A stretch of 64,000 nt of DNA from Singulisphaera sp. GP187 (GTDB lineage: Bacteria; Planctomycetota; Phycisphaerae; Phycisphaerales; SM1A02): positions 409,193-473,192 of the forward strand of contig CAMBOV010000001.1 of the NCBI GenBank assembly GCA_945869475.1, in the 5' to 3' direction. The notes beneath the pieces are model-generated. The model was not told the origin of the DNA and made no database searches. It saw only the letters and a program-made list of their open reading frames with translations. Position numbers and translations under genes: made by a program. Positions 9,752 through 18,615 of the stretch are shown here, in pieces (positions within the stretch are counted from its first letter, which is position 1; the number at the start of each line of letters is the position of its first letter).

Positions 9752-10578
9752 CGCTTCTCTCCTCGTTCGATCTGCAGTCGTTCCGCGAGCGTTTGCCCCG
9801 TCCGCGTCGAGACTTTTTCGGTGCGGCTCACGATCCATCCACAGACGAGTCCAAACGCAACCTGGCTCGCAATGAACCACGGCCACGAGATATAGCGCTC
9901 GAGCACAGGATTCACGATTCCAAGACTTGCCCAGACGAGTCCTGTGACGATCACTGGAACGAGCACGCCTCCAGCAAGCAGTGGGTAACGCGGCATCATC
10001 GGCAGCGCCGTCGTGTAGAGCAGTCCAACGGAGATCGACATCACGAGGTGAATGGCGATTGCCAGCGCAAACCACCCTCCGTGAAAAAGTTCGAGCGTCT
10101 GCAAATCTGAAGCCTCAACACCGGGAACCAGCGCGCCCGTGAGCAAGTTGATTGGCAACCAGACACTGTTATGCATCGCGATCCCCCACATGCACGCGAC
10201 GATGGCCATCGCGACACCGCCGATGAGTCCACCGCGCACACCCGAGCGAATGGGATGCATCTCTTCGGGAAACGTCGCGCGTGGTATCGGCCGCTCGGTT
10301 GCAGCGATCGCGTAATTGGGCGCGGTCATATTCAACAACTCTTCTGGGATCGGCTCGAGTCGCTCGTCGGGAAAGATCGCCTTGAACCAGAGCACCGCTC
10401 CGTAAATCGCACACGTCGCACCGACGACCAGCACGTAGTAGTTCGTGACAAGGGACGCAGCGAGAAGTGCAACACCCAGCGCCGTCACGAGCGGACCCGC
10501 GCTTGGCTCGGGAATCGCTCGGCTGTAGGGAGCTTCGAAGGGCTTCTCGTTTAAAGGTGGAGTGTTGGAGTGGTTCAT
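9748..10578 (-). CDS. Membrane protein of the bc/caa3 operon, function unknown
   Basis: A 276-residue protein with about six predicted membrane segments. The first pair (about residues 28-68) resembles a small cytochrome oxidase subunit IV-like hairpin, followed by a soluble linker containing ERLEPIPEELL. The remaining helices (about 110-255) form a second hydrophobic block. The ATG directly abuts the coxC stop (TAA then ATG), and its TGA overlaps the start of the di-heme cytochrome gene. I do not recognise the family. Position between coxC and the cytochrome suggests an accessory subunit or assembly factor of the oxidase or supercomplex. Confidence 0.75.
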   Translation of the reverse strand: MNHSNTPPLNEKPFEAPYSRAIPEPSAGPLVTALGVALLAASLVTNYYVLVVGATCAIYGAVLWFKAIFPDERLEPIPEELLNMTAPNYAIAATERPIPRATFPEEMHPIRSGVRGGLIGGVAMAIVACMWGIAMHNSVWLPINLLTGALVPGVEASDLQTLELFHGGWFALAIAIHLVMSISVGLLYTTALPMMPRYPLLAGGVLVPVIVTGLVWASLGIVNPVLERYISWPWFIASQVAFGLVCGWIVSRTEKVSTRTGQTLAERLQIERGEKR

Positions 10579-11181
10579 TTAGCGACCGATCACGTAGACG
10601 GTGAGGAAGACGACGACCCAGATGGCATCGACGAAGTGCCAATACCAACTGACGAGGTCAAACGCGTTGGTGTGGCGGCTCTTGACGCAACCCAAAAGTC
10701 CAAGCACTAGGACAGTCGACAACAAGACCAATCCGACGATCACGTGAAAGAGATGCAGTCCAACGAGTGAATAGAAGGTCGTGCCAAAGAGGTTTGTTGT
10801 TGGATAGAGCGCGTGGTCGCTCATCAATCCTGACCACTCCCAGATCGTGCCGCCGACGAAGAACGCACCCAATGCGATCGTGATCGCAAGCCACATCCAA
10901 CACTTCTTCTGTTCGCCCCGCTCGAGCATGCGCACCGCTGCGATCGCCGTGAACGAACTCGAAATGAGCGCGATCGAATTCACAATCACGAGTCCGAGTT
11001 CGAGCACCTGTGCAGGTTGTGGACCCGTCGCGCTCTTGCCGATGTAGAACAAGTACGCGACCACGAAGGTCAGAAAGATGCAGCTTTCTGCTGCGATCAA
11101 ACAGACCATGCCAGTCTTACCACGCGATGGACGCCACAACTCAGGCAATGCCGTTCCTGCAAGTGTGCTCACGCTTGTCAT
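10579..11181 (-). CDS. coxC: Cytochrome c oxidase subunit III
   Basis: A 200-residue, five-helix subunit III of a heme-copper oxidase. The start MTSVSTLAGTALPELWRP is at an ATG overlapping the coxA TGA (ATGA); earlier in-frame starts fall inside coxA. Recognisable family features are GKTGMVCLIAAESCIFLTFV, GTTFYSLVGLHLFHVIVGL with the conserved His pair, and the closing WYWHFVDAIWVVVFLTVY. The short form, lacking two N-terminal helices, is usual for caa3-type oxidases. It stabilises the catalytic core. Confidence 0.94.
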   Translation of the reverse strand: MTSVSTLAGTALPELWRPSRGKTGMVCLIAAESCIFLTFVVAYLFYIGKSATGPQPAQVLELGLVIVNSIALISSSFTAIAAVRMLERGEQKKCWMWLAITIALGAFFVGGTIWEWSGLMSDHALYPTTNLFGTTFYSLVGLHLFHVIVGLVLLSTVLVLGLLGCVKSRHTNAFDLVSWYWHFVDAIWVVVFLTVYVIGR

Positions 11182-12860
11182 ATTGAACCCTCGTGATTCG
11201 AGTCGGGATCGGTTGGATTCTTGATGTCCCACAGCGGACGGGCTGATCCCACGGTTGGAACTTGATCGAAGTTCCACTCTGGCGGCGGACTCGTTGTCGC
11301 CCACTCGAGCGTCCATGCATCCCACGGATCGTTGCCCGCGATCTTTCCCTTGCGCAGCGATCGAATGACATTCCAGATGAACAACGCGACCGCGACTCCT
11401 TGCAGCACAACGCCGAGCGATGAGAGCATGTTCCAGAGTTCGAGACCGCGGTCGGGTTGATACATATAGATGCGCCGCGGCATCCCCAGGATTCCTGAGA
11501 TGTGCATCGGGAAAAAGGTCAGGTTAAAGCCGGCGAACAGAAGCCAGAAGAACCAGGTGCCGAGCCGTTCGCAGAGCATGCGTCCGGTCGCCTTTGGAAA
11601 CCAGTAGAAGAATGCGCTGAAGATTCCAAAGACTGTTCCGCCGAAGAGCACGTAGTGAAAGTGACCGACGACGAAGTAACTGTCTGAAAGTTGCCAGGTG
11701 ACTGGAACGAGAGCCAACATGACTCCCGTCAGACCGCCGAAGGTAAAGATGCCAAGAAATGCGGTGGCGAAGAGCATCGGTGTTGCAAAGATGATGCGAC
11801 CGCCGACCATCGTTCCCATCCAGTTAAAAATCTTGATGCCGGTGGGAACTGCGATGAGCAAGGTGCTCGCAGCGAAGAAGGAATTGAGTGCCGGCGACAT
11901 TCCGATTGCGAACATGTGATGTGCCCAGACACTCAGCGAGATGAATCCAATGGAAACAGTCGCCGCAACCATCAAGGGATAGCCGAAGATGACCTTGCGA
12001 CTGAAGACGGGGATGATCTCAGAGAAGAATCCAAACGCCGGCAAGACCAAGATGTACACCTCGGGGTGACCAAAGAACCAGAAGAGGTGCTGCCAGAGAA
12101 CCGACGATCCGCCATTCTGCGTATCGAAGAAATGCATCCCGAGCGATCGGTCGAGCAGCAACATGATCTGCGCTCCGGTGAGCACTGGGATCGCGATGAT
12201 CACGAGCACGCTCACAACAATCATCATCCACGCCATCAGTGGCAGGCGCATCAGTGTCATGCCGGGGCAGCGCATCACGAGAATCGTGACGAGCAAGTTG
12301 ATTGCGGTCGTGATGCTTCCAAACCCGCTCACCATGATTCCAAGAATCCAGTAGTCGGTTGAGTTGCCGGGCGAGAAGGTCTTGTTCGTCAACGGCGCGT
12401 ACGCGAACCAACCCACGTCTGGCGCGGCCGAGGTGCCGTACAACCCTTGTGCGCCGATGTAGGAGTAGTAGAGCAGCGCTGCGCCGAAGAGAAAGAGCCA
12501 GAGTCCAAAGGCATTCAACCGCGGAAACGCCATATCGCGCGCGCCAACCATGAGTGGAATGAGATAGTTCGCCATCCCAAGAAGCACCGGCATTCCGACG
12601 AGAAAGACCATCGTCGTGCCATGCATCGTGAAGAGTTGATTGAATGTCGCAGGATCGACGATTTTTCCCGCGGCTTGAGCGAGCTGTGCGCGCATCATCG
12701 CTGCTTCGATGCCGCCGATCACGAAAAAGACCAATCCAAAGCAGACGTAGAGAATTCCAAGACGTTTGTGATCAACCGTCACAGCCCATCCGTGCAACCG
12801 CGCGCCAAGCGTCTGCGACACCTCGGCTGGAACGATTGGATGGTGGTGGGCAGTTGTCAT
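11178..12860 (-). CDS. coxA: Cytochrome c oxidase subunit I
   Basis: The 560-residue catalytic subunit of an A-type heme-copper oxidase, which reduces oxygen to water and pumps protons. Twelve hydrophobic helices are visible. Ligands: His80 (TMHGTTM, low-spin heme), His265 in GHPEVY at 264-269 (CuB, with the Tyr269 crosslink position), His314-His315 in WAHHMF (CuB) and the later GHFHYVLFGG pair of heme ligands. The C-terminal extension ends in a conserved WDAWTLEWATTSPPP segment. It begins 7 bases after coxB ends. Confidence 0.97.
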   Translation of the reverse strand: MTTAHHHPIVPAEVSQTLGARLHGWAVTVDHKRLGILYVCFGLVFFVIGGIEAAMMRAQLAQAAGKIVDPATFNQLFTMHGTTMVFLVGMPVLLGMANYLIPLMVGARDMAFPRLNAFGLWLFLFGAALLYYSYIGAQGLYGTSAAPDVGWFAYAPLTNKTFSPGNSTDYWILGIMVSGFGSITTAINLLVTILVMRCPGMTLMRLPLMAWMMIVVSVLVIIAIPVLTGAQIMLLLDRSLGMHFFDTQNGGSSVLWQHLFWFFGHPEVYILVLPAFGFFSEIIPVFSRKVIFGYPLMVAATVSIGFISLSVWAHHMFAIGMSPALNSFFAASTLLIAVPTGIKIFNWMGTMVGGRIIFATPMLFATAFLGIFTFGGLTGVMLALVPVTWQLSDSYFVVGHFHYVLFGGTVFGIFSAFFYWFPKATGRMLCERLGTWFFWLLFAGFNLTFFPMHISGILGMPRRIYMYQPDRGLELWNMLSSLGVVLQGVAVALFIWNVIRSLRKGKIAGNDPWDAWTLEWATTSPPPEWNFDQVPTVGSARPLWDIKNPTDPDSNHEGSI

Positions 12861-12867
12861 CGTTGAT

Positions 12868-13941
12868 TCATTTCAGGGTCAAGAGATACGCGACAACCGA
12901 ATCGAGTTGCGCAGCGTCCAATTTCAAACTCGGCATGTTGCATCCAACTTTGAGATTCTGTGGATCATCAATCCACGCGCGCAGAGTTGTCGGGTTCAAG
13001 GGCACAACACCCGCACCGATGGTCTCGCGACTCATAAGGTGGGTGAGATTCGGTCCGAAGGAACCAGACGAAATCCCATCGATTGTGTGGCAGTTCATGC
13101 AAGCGAACTGGAGAAAGCATGCGCGGCCTTCTGCTACCGACTCGTCGACCACGGCGGGTTGCATCTGCGCGGTGCGCCATGCATCGAATTCTTCGGTCGT
13201 CACGACTCGCACGCGCAGGAGCATGTTGGCATGTTGGTTGCCGCAGTACTCGGCGCACTGACCGAGATAGGTTCCGACAGTCTCTGCTTGAAACCACAGA
13301 TGGTTGACGTGATTTGGAATGACATCCGTCTTTCCAGCAAGGCGGGGAACCCACCACGAGTGGATGACATCGGCCGACTGCAGATTCAACCAGACCGGTC
13401 GACCCACTGGAACAATGAGCTCATTGGCGGTGACGAGCGTTGAATCGGCGACCGTGCCGGGCATTCGGTACTCCCACCACCACTGATGTCCAATCACATC
13501 GACTTCGAGCGCCCCCGCTGGAGGTGACTCGAGTTGAACCTCGCGAATCGTCCGCAGGGTTGCGAGCCCGAGCACAAAGACAATGATGCAGGGAATGATC
13601 GTCCACGCGAGTTCGACGGGATTGCTTCCGAAGACTTGCACTGGTTCACCAGTCTCGTGCGCTCGCTTGCGAAACCGAACGATCGACCAGATGAGTACCC
13701 CTTCAACAACCACGAAAATCGCAGCTGAAACAGCAAAGACAAGCCACGCGAGCTCTCGAATTTCGTACGCCGGCACACTCACCGGATTGAACATGTTCAA
13801 GTCGCCCGCGTTGATGTTCGCAGTCGCATCTTGAACAGTGGGAGCACAGACGACCGCTGTGCCTTCACCGACAGCCGACGCGCTGGTCGTTGCAAAGCAC
13901 CAGCACCCAGCGAGAATGAAAAGGAACCACGAGAAACGCAT
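12868..13941 (-). CDS. coxB: Cytochrome c oxidase subunit II with fused cytochrome c (caa3 type)
   Basis: The first gene of the respiratory operon, 357 residues from the ATG at 13941. This start gives a good signal peptide (MRFSWFLFILAG to about residue 23); an alternative ATG at 13998 would add 19 residues. Two membrane helices follow, then a cupredoxin domain with the CuA ligands (GHQWWWEY region and CAEYCGNQHANM), then a C-terminal cytochrome c domain with CMNCH and a distal Met in NMPS. The fused heme domain marks a caa3-type oxidase. It accepts electrons from the operon's cytochromes and passes them to subunit I. Confidence 0.93.
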   Translation of the reverse strand: MRFSWFLFILAGCWCFATTSASAVGEGTAVVCAPTVQDATANINAGDLNMFNPVSVPAYEIRELAWLVFAVSAAIFVVVEGVLIWSIVRFRKRAHETGEPVQVFGSNPVELAWTIIPCIIVFVLGLATLRTIREVQLESPPAGALEVDVIGHQWWWEYRMPGTVADSTLVTANELIVPVGRPVWLNLQSADVIHSWWVPRLAGKTDVIPNHVNHLWFQAETVGTYLGQCAEYCGNQHANMLLRVRVVTTEEFDAWRTAQMQPAVVDESVAEGRACFLQFACMNCHTIDGISSGSFGPNLTHLMSRETIGAGVVPLNPTTLRAWIDDPQNLKVGCNMPSLKLDAAQLDSVVAYLLTLK

Positions 13942-14011
13942 GCGCGCAGCAAGACTAGCAAGAGGAAATCCAACGCGCGAAGCGCAAATGGTTACCATCA
14001 AAATTGTTCTT

Positions 14012-14097
14012 GCCGGCGTGGCGGAACTGGCAGACGCGATGGACTCAAAATCCATTGGGGCTCACACCTCGTGCAGGTTCGATTCCTGTCGCCGGTA
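14012..14097 (+). tRNA. tRNA-Leu (CAA)
   Basis: An 86-base cloverleaf with a long variable arm. The acceptor stem GCCGGCG pairs with CGCCGGT, with A as discriminator. The anticodon loop CTCAAAA gives CAA, and the T arm GCAGG-TTCGATT-CCTGT is complete. CCA is not encoded. It lies between the divergently placed coxB start and the guaB 3' end. Confidence 0.96.
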
Positions 14098-14110
14098 CTT
14101 TTTCTCTCAG

Positions 14111-15586
14111 TCACTCGGATGACAATCCCCTCGAGTAGTTGGGGGATTCTTTCGTGATCTGAATATCGTGTGGATGGTTCTCCACGACGGTCGCAGCACT
14201 CACTCGAACGAACTGCGCATCTCGTCGAAGTTCTTCGATTGTTGCACAACCGCAGTAACCCATTGCGCTGCGAAGTCCGCCGACCATTTGATACACAAAA
14301 TCGCCGAGGTGTCCTCGATATGGAACGCGACCTTCAACTCCCTCTGGCACAAACTTGCGCGAGCCCGCTTGTGAATAGCGATCTGCGCTGCCTGCGTTCA
14401 TCGCTCCTTCGCTTCCCATGCCTCGGTACACCTTGAAGCGCCGATTGCTGTGCAATACAAGTTCGCCTGGACTCTCGTCGAGTCCGGCGAAGAGTCCACC
14501 GAGCATCACGCTGTGAGCTCCCGCGGCGATCGCCTTGGCAATATCGCCAGAGAGCCGGACGCCACCGTCGGCAATCACAGGAACCCCCGCCTTCTCGGCG
14601 ATCGAGACAGCGTTCAAAATCGCCGTGATTTGTGGCATTCCCACGCCGGTCACCACGCGCGTCGTGCAGATCGAACCTGGACCAATCCCAACTTTCACTG
14701 CATCTGCACCTGCATCAATCAGAGCACGCGCGCCGTCGGCCGTTCCGACGTTGCCAGCGATCACTTCGATCGAGTATCGCTTCTTCATCTCTCGCACCGT
14801 TTCAAGGACGTTTTCGCTGTGCCCATGCGCTGTATCGACGACGATCACGTCGACTTCTGCTGCGATCAACGCCTCGATTCGCTCATACTGCCGAACTCCC
14901 ACGGATGCCCCCACGCGCAATCGCCCGCGTGAATCACGACAGGCTCGTGGATGGCGCCGCGTGTTGTCGATGTCTCGCAGCGTGACGAGTCCGGTCAGCC
15001 GTCCATTCTGGTCGACGAGCGGCAACTTCTCAACACGCGCGCGCACCATGATCGCTTCAGCCTCTTCGAGTGGGGTGTTTGCTCGACCCGTCACGAGCAC
15101 CTTGCTCGTCATCGCGTCGCCGACCGTCGTCGCACCAGAAACTTTCGCGATGAACTTCATGTCGCGGCGCGTCAGGATTCCAACAAGTCGACCGCCACGC
15201 GTTCCGTCATCGGTCACTGGGAATCCGCTGACGCCATGCTCGCTCATCAGCGCAAGAGCACGAGCGACCGACTCGGTCGGACTCAAGATCACCGGGTCAA
15301 CGATGATGCCATTTTCACTTCGTTTGACCCGCGCGACCTCACTCGCCTGGCGCTGCGGCGTCATGTTCTTATGGATGATGCCGATCCCCCCTTCTTGTGC
15401 GAGGGCCCGAGCTAATGTTGACTCGGTGACGGTGTCCATTGGTGCTGAAACCAGCGGAATTCCGATTGAAATTGTGCGCGTGAGCCGCGTTGAGATATCC
15501 GCGGCTTCGGGAATGATCGAACTGAATCGCGGGATCAGGAGGACGTCATCAAAGGTGATCCCGTCTTGGGAAATCTTCTGTTCCAT
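14111..15586 (-). CDS. guaB: IMP dehydrogenase
   Basis: A 491-residue cytosolic enzyme that oxidises IMP to XMP with NAD+, the committed step of GMP synthesis. The N-terminus [20 protein letters not shown] is standard. Two CBS domains sit at about residues 95-210. The catalytic loop [15 protein letters not shown] carries the active-site Cys. The phosphate-binding [16 protein letters not shown] and the flap region [15 protein letters not shown] are present, and the C-terminus [11 protein letters not shown] is usual. It is divergently arranged with the PilT-like gene, with about 107 bases between starts. Confidence 0.97.
   Translation of the reverse strand: MEQKISQDGITFDDVLLIPRFSSIIPEAADISTRLTRTISIGIPLVSAPMDTVTESTLARALAQEGGIGIIHKNMTPQRQASEVARVKRSENGIIVDPVILSPTESVARALALMSEHGVSGFPVTDDGTRGGRLVGILTRRDMKFIAKVSGATTVGDAMTSKVLVTGRANTPLEEAEAIMVRARVEKLPLVDQNGRLTGLVTLRDIDNTRRHPRACRDSRGRLRVGASVGVRQYERIEALIAAEVDVIVVDTAHGHSENVLETVREMKKRYSIEVIAGNVGTADGARALIDAGADAVKVGIGPGSICTTRVVTGVGMPQITAILNAVSIAEKAGVPVIADGGVRLSGDIAKAIAAGAHSVMLGGLFAGLDESPGELVLHSNRRFKVYRGMGSEGAMNAGSADRYSQAGSRKFVPEGVEGRVPYRGHLGDFVYQMVGGLRSAMGYCGCATIEELRRDAQFVRVSAATVVENHPHDIQITKESPNYSRGLSSE
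14124..14152 (+). terminator. Possible terminator of tRNA-Leu
   Basis: AATCCCC (14124-14130) and GGGGATT (14142-14148) can form a 7-bp stem followed by CTTTC. It lies 26 bases after the tRNA, inside the 3' end of the convergent guaB. The T-run is short, so the call is tentative. Confidence 0.35.
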
Positions 15587-15693
15587 TGGGGGATGATCGG
15601 ACGATTCTTCAATCCCGTCAAGCGACCGCTCCCAGAGTCGCGCTTCCCTTGCTACCCTTCGGAATTCTTGGGTCAGTCATCAAAGGAAACGCC

Positions 15694-16833
15694 TTGAGTA
15701 ACGCACGAAATGAACTTCTGACTCCCGTCGCGACGGACAATCGCGGAACCCAACCCGGCGAAGGCCGCAAGGCGTGGAATTCATGGCTGACAGCCATTAT
15801 CAAGATTGAGGGAAGCGATCTCATCGTGAAGTCTGGGCTTCCGCCCCGCATTCGTCACCGAGGTGCACTCCGCGATCTTGCAACGCCGCCCGTGAGTGAA
15901 GAACTGATGTTTCAGGTCGCCAAGGACATCTTGGATCCCAACCAGCTCGATCACTTTCGACGCAATGGATCGATGGACTTCGCATTCGACTTCGATCAAG
16001 GTCGTCGGTTTCGAGTGAATCTCTTTATGGCGCGCGGTCGGCCCGCAGTCGCCGCGCGACTCATCACAAGCAAGATCAAGACGTTTGAAGAGCTCGGACT
16101 TCGACCCGCGCTCGGTGACATTGCGATGGCTGCGCAAGGGCTGATCCTCTTTTCGGGAGTGACCGGTTCGGGTAAGAGCACCTCGATCGCTGCGATGATT
16201 CAGTATGTGAATGAGCGCAAGAAGGTGCACATTGTCACGATCGAAGATCCAATTGAATACATCTTCACAGACGTCAAAGCGACAATAAATCAGCGCGAGA
16301 TCGGTATCGACTGCACAAATTTCAACGATGCTCTGCGAGCGCTCGTGCGCGAAAATCCCGACATCTGCCTCGTGGGTGAAATGCGCGACTACGAAACATT
16401 CGAGGCCGCAGTCCGTGCCGCTGAAACAGGGCATTTGGTCTTCGGAACGATCCATGCCTCGAGTGCGTGGCAGACGTTCGGTCGCATCTACGACCTCTTT
16501 CCTGAGAACGAACGAGACCAGATTCGAAAGTTGCTCGCCTACAACCTTCGCGCGATCATCTATCAGAAGTTGCTGCCAACTCTCAAGCCTGAGATCGCGC
16601 GAATTCCGGCGCTTGAGATTCTTCTCAACACCCCGGCGGTGCAGAAGTACATCCTTGAAGGTCGCGAAGGCGACTTGCTCGAAGTCATCAAGGGTGGACG
16701 CGACGAGGGCATGCTCGATTTCACCTCGGCGCTTGTCGAGTTGGTCGAGTCCGAAATGGTTCATCAACGTGTTGCGATCGAGGCAACTCCCCGCCCCGAA
16801 GAACTCAAGATGCGCTTGAAGGGCATCACGTAA
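15694..16833 (+). CDS. PilT-like hexameric ATPase
   Basis: A 379-residue motor ATPase of the secretion/type IV pilus retraction family. TTG15694 is chosen as the start because AAAGGAA (15683-15689) lies five bases before it; the longer open frame reaches back into the guaB start region and has no such site. Motifs are intact: Walker A GVTGSGKS at 155-162, the Asp box IVTIEDPIEYIF, Walker B ICLVGEMRD, and the His box GTIHASSA. It lacks the extra N-domain of PilB/GspE, so it is PilT/PilU-like. It heads a three-gene unit with a degenerate GspE-like protein 36 bases downstream. No pilin genes are nearby, so its machine is unknown. Confidence 0.88.
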   Translation: MSNARNELLTPVATDNRGTQPGEGRKAWNSWLTAIIKIEGSDLIVKSGLPPRIRHRGALRDLATPPVSEELMFQVAKDILDPNQLDHFRRNGSMDFAFDFDQGRRFRVNLFMARGRPAVAARLITSKIKTFEELGLRPALGDIAMAAQGLILFSGVTGSGKSTSIAAMIQYVNERKKVHIVTIEDPIEYIFTDVKATINQREIGIDCTNFNDALRALVRENPDICLVGEMRDYETFEAAVRAAETGHLVFGTIHASSAWQTFGRIYDLFPENERDQIRKLLAYNLRAIIYQKLLPTLKPEIARIPALEILLNTPAVQKYILEGREGDLLEVIKGGRDEGMLDFTSALVELVESEMVHQRVAIEATPRPEELKMRLKGIT

Positions 16834-16869
16834 TTTTTCGAAGTCTTTTTTCCGACCCTGGACGCGCTC

Positions 16870-18615
16870 GTGCCCACAGACCTCTCATCTCCCCCGTTGT
16901 TTCTTGCAGGAACTGCAACCGCCGTCCACCTCCTTTCGGTCTATAAGCCACTGCTCATCATTGCGTTCACGCTTCCATATGCGTGGCTGATCTCGACGGT
17001 CATCGATAAGGATCTTCGATACTTTCACTTGAACGTCCCGGCGTGGACGTCAACGTGCCTCGCAGGATTGGTCGCTGGTCTTTGCGCGGCGCTCGTGACC
17101 CCGCTCTTCTGGGTTGGGTTTCCGCTGATGATTGTGATCTACCTCGCGGTTCCCTATGCCTACTGGAAGTACCGCAATCCAAAGGTGCCTGCGAAATTTC
17201 GCTTCGATCTCTTTGCAGGCAAGTGGGCAAAGATGATCGCTGCTCGTAAGACTCAGAAAGCCTTCGGAGAGGTCACTGTTTCGTACGCCGACGGCAAGGG
17301 AAACCGACTGACTCCTCCAGGCAAAGAGAGTCCCCTCTTTGAAGTGCACCTTGCAACTGAGCAGTTGCTTGTTCCAGCGCTGCCCGCGCGCGCAAGTCGC
17401 GTCGAATTGACGCCTGGGACCAGTGGCTACGTCAACGTGCAGTACGTCGACTCGATGCGATATCGCCGAGGAAACTTGACTGCGGAACTCGCCGTCAAGG
17501 TCATCGACTATTTGAAAACTGCGGCTGGACTTGAAACCAAGGATCGCCGCAAGCGGCTCTCTGCCCCGATCAAGATGGAAGTCGCTGGAAGCAAGATCAA
17601 CCTCGTGCTCACGACGTGGGGATCGAGCGCCGGCCAAGTCTTGCGCATCGACTTTGAACGCGAGAAGCAACTGACGGTTGCTCCGGACAAGCTCGGGTTG
17701 CTCCCAGCGCAGTTGCTGCTGCTCGCTGACGCGGTCAAGGATGTGCGCAGTGGAGTCGTCGTTGTCGCGACGGCACCGGGCCAGGGACTCACGACGTTGG
17801 CGTATTCGTTGATCTCGCGACACGATCCGTACAACTCGAACATCAAGACGCTCGAGCGTTTCGTCGAACGGCGACTCGAGGGCATCGACCACAATGTGTG
17901 GGACAGCGCCGATCCAAACATCGACTACGCGACTGCTTTGCAATCGATCGTGCGGCGCGGACCAGATATTGTCTTGGCCTCTGACCTCGGCGAGCCCGGA
18001 GTCGGCAAGGTCTTAGTGAATCCCAACAACGCGGGAACACTCTTCTATGTCTTGACGCCGAGCGAATCGGTTGAAGCCGCTCTCACCGCGTACTTCAAGG
18101 CAGTTGGTGATTCGAAAATTGCCAGCGCGAAAATCATCGCTGTCGTGACGCAGCGGCAGGTGCGCACTTTGTGTAGCGAGTGTCGTCAGCCGTATCAAGC
18201 ATCGCCTGAACAGTCCAAAAGACTTGGCGGCGCCGCAGGCAAGACTCTGCAACTTTTTCGATCGAGCGGCAAGATTCAAGAGAAGAATCAAGTCATCGAT
18301 TGCCCCGCATGCCAAGGCACTGGCTTCATCGGCGTGACCGGACTTCTCGAGGTCGTCCGGGCGGATGAGAGGAGCCGCGAGTTTCTCGCCGGCGGCGACG
18401 TTGCAAATGGCACGCAGCAGATGCGACGCGCATTTCGAAGTCCACTCGCGCAAGAAGTGGCGCTAATGAAAGTTCGCGGTGGCGAGACGAGTCTCGAAGA
18501 AATTGCGCGCATCTTTGCTCCACCAAAAACAGCAGCGACGACGAAGCCCGCAGCAGCGGCATCACCTGCAACGCGGCCTGTGTCGAAAGAGCCGCCACCG
18601 AGGAAGACCACATGA
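16870..18615 (+). CDS. Membrane-anchored degenerate GspE/PilB-like protein (pseudo-ATPase)
   Basis: 581 residues, starting at GTG. The N-terminus has about three hydrophobic helices (residues 22-45 and 60-95), absent from normal GspE. A two-lobe GspE-like core follows, but the Walker A region reads ATAPGQGLTT (300-309), with Leu where the catalytic Lys should be. The Walker B region PDIVLASDLGEP (365-376) has no Glu at the catalytic position. A zinc-binding tetracysteine module like that of PilB/GspE is kept: CSEC (435-438) and CPAC (478-481). I infer loss of ATP hydrolysis with the fold retained, perhaps as a membrane adaptor for the active PilT-like ATPase encoded just upstream. The low-complexity Ala/Pro/Lys C-terminus overlaps the next gene's ATG. 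Confidence 0.75.
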   Translation: MPTDLSSPPLFLAGTATAVHLLSVYKPLLIIAFTLPYAWLISTVIDKDLRYFHLNVPAWTSTCLAGLVAGLCAALVTPLFWVGFPLMIVIYLAVPYAYWKYRNPKVPAKFRFDLFAGKWAKMIAARKTQKAFGEVTVSYADGKGNRLTPPGKESPLFEVHLATEQLLVPALPARASRVELTPGTSGYVNVQYVDSMRYRRGNLTAELAVKVIDYLKTAAGLETKDRRKRLSAPIKMEVAGSKINLVLTTWGSSAGQVLRIDFEREKQLTVAPDKLGLLPAQLLLLADAVKDVRSGVVVVATAPGQGLTTLAYSLISRHDPYNSNIKTLERFVERRLEGIDHNVWDSADPNIDYATALQSIVRRGPDIVLASDLGEPGVGKVLVNPNNAGTLFYVLTPSESVEAALTAYFKAVGDSKIASAKIIAVVTQRQVRTLCSECRQPYQASPEQSKRLGGAAGKTLQLFRSSGKIQEKNQVIDCPACQGTGFIGVTGLLEVVRADERSREFLAGGDVANGTQQMRRAFRSPLAQEVALMKVRGGETSLEEIARIFAPPKTAATTKPAAAASPATRPVSKEPPPRKTT

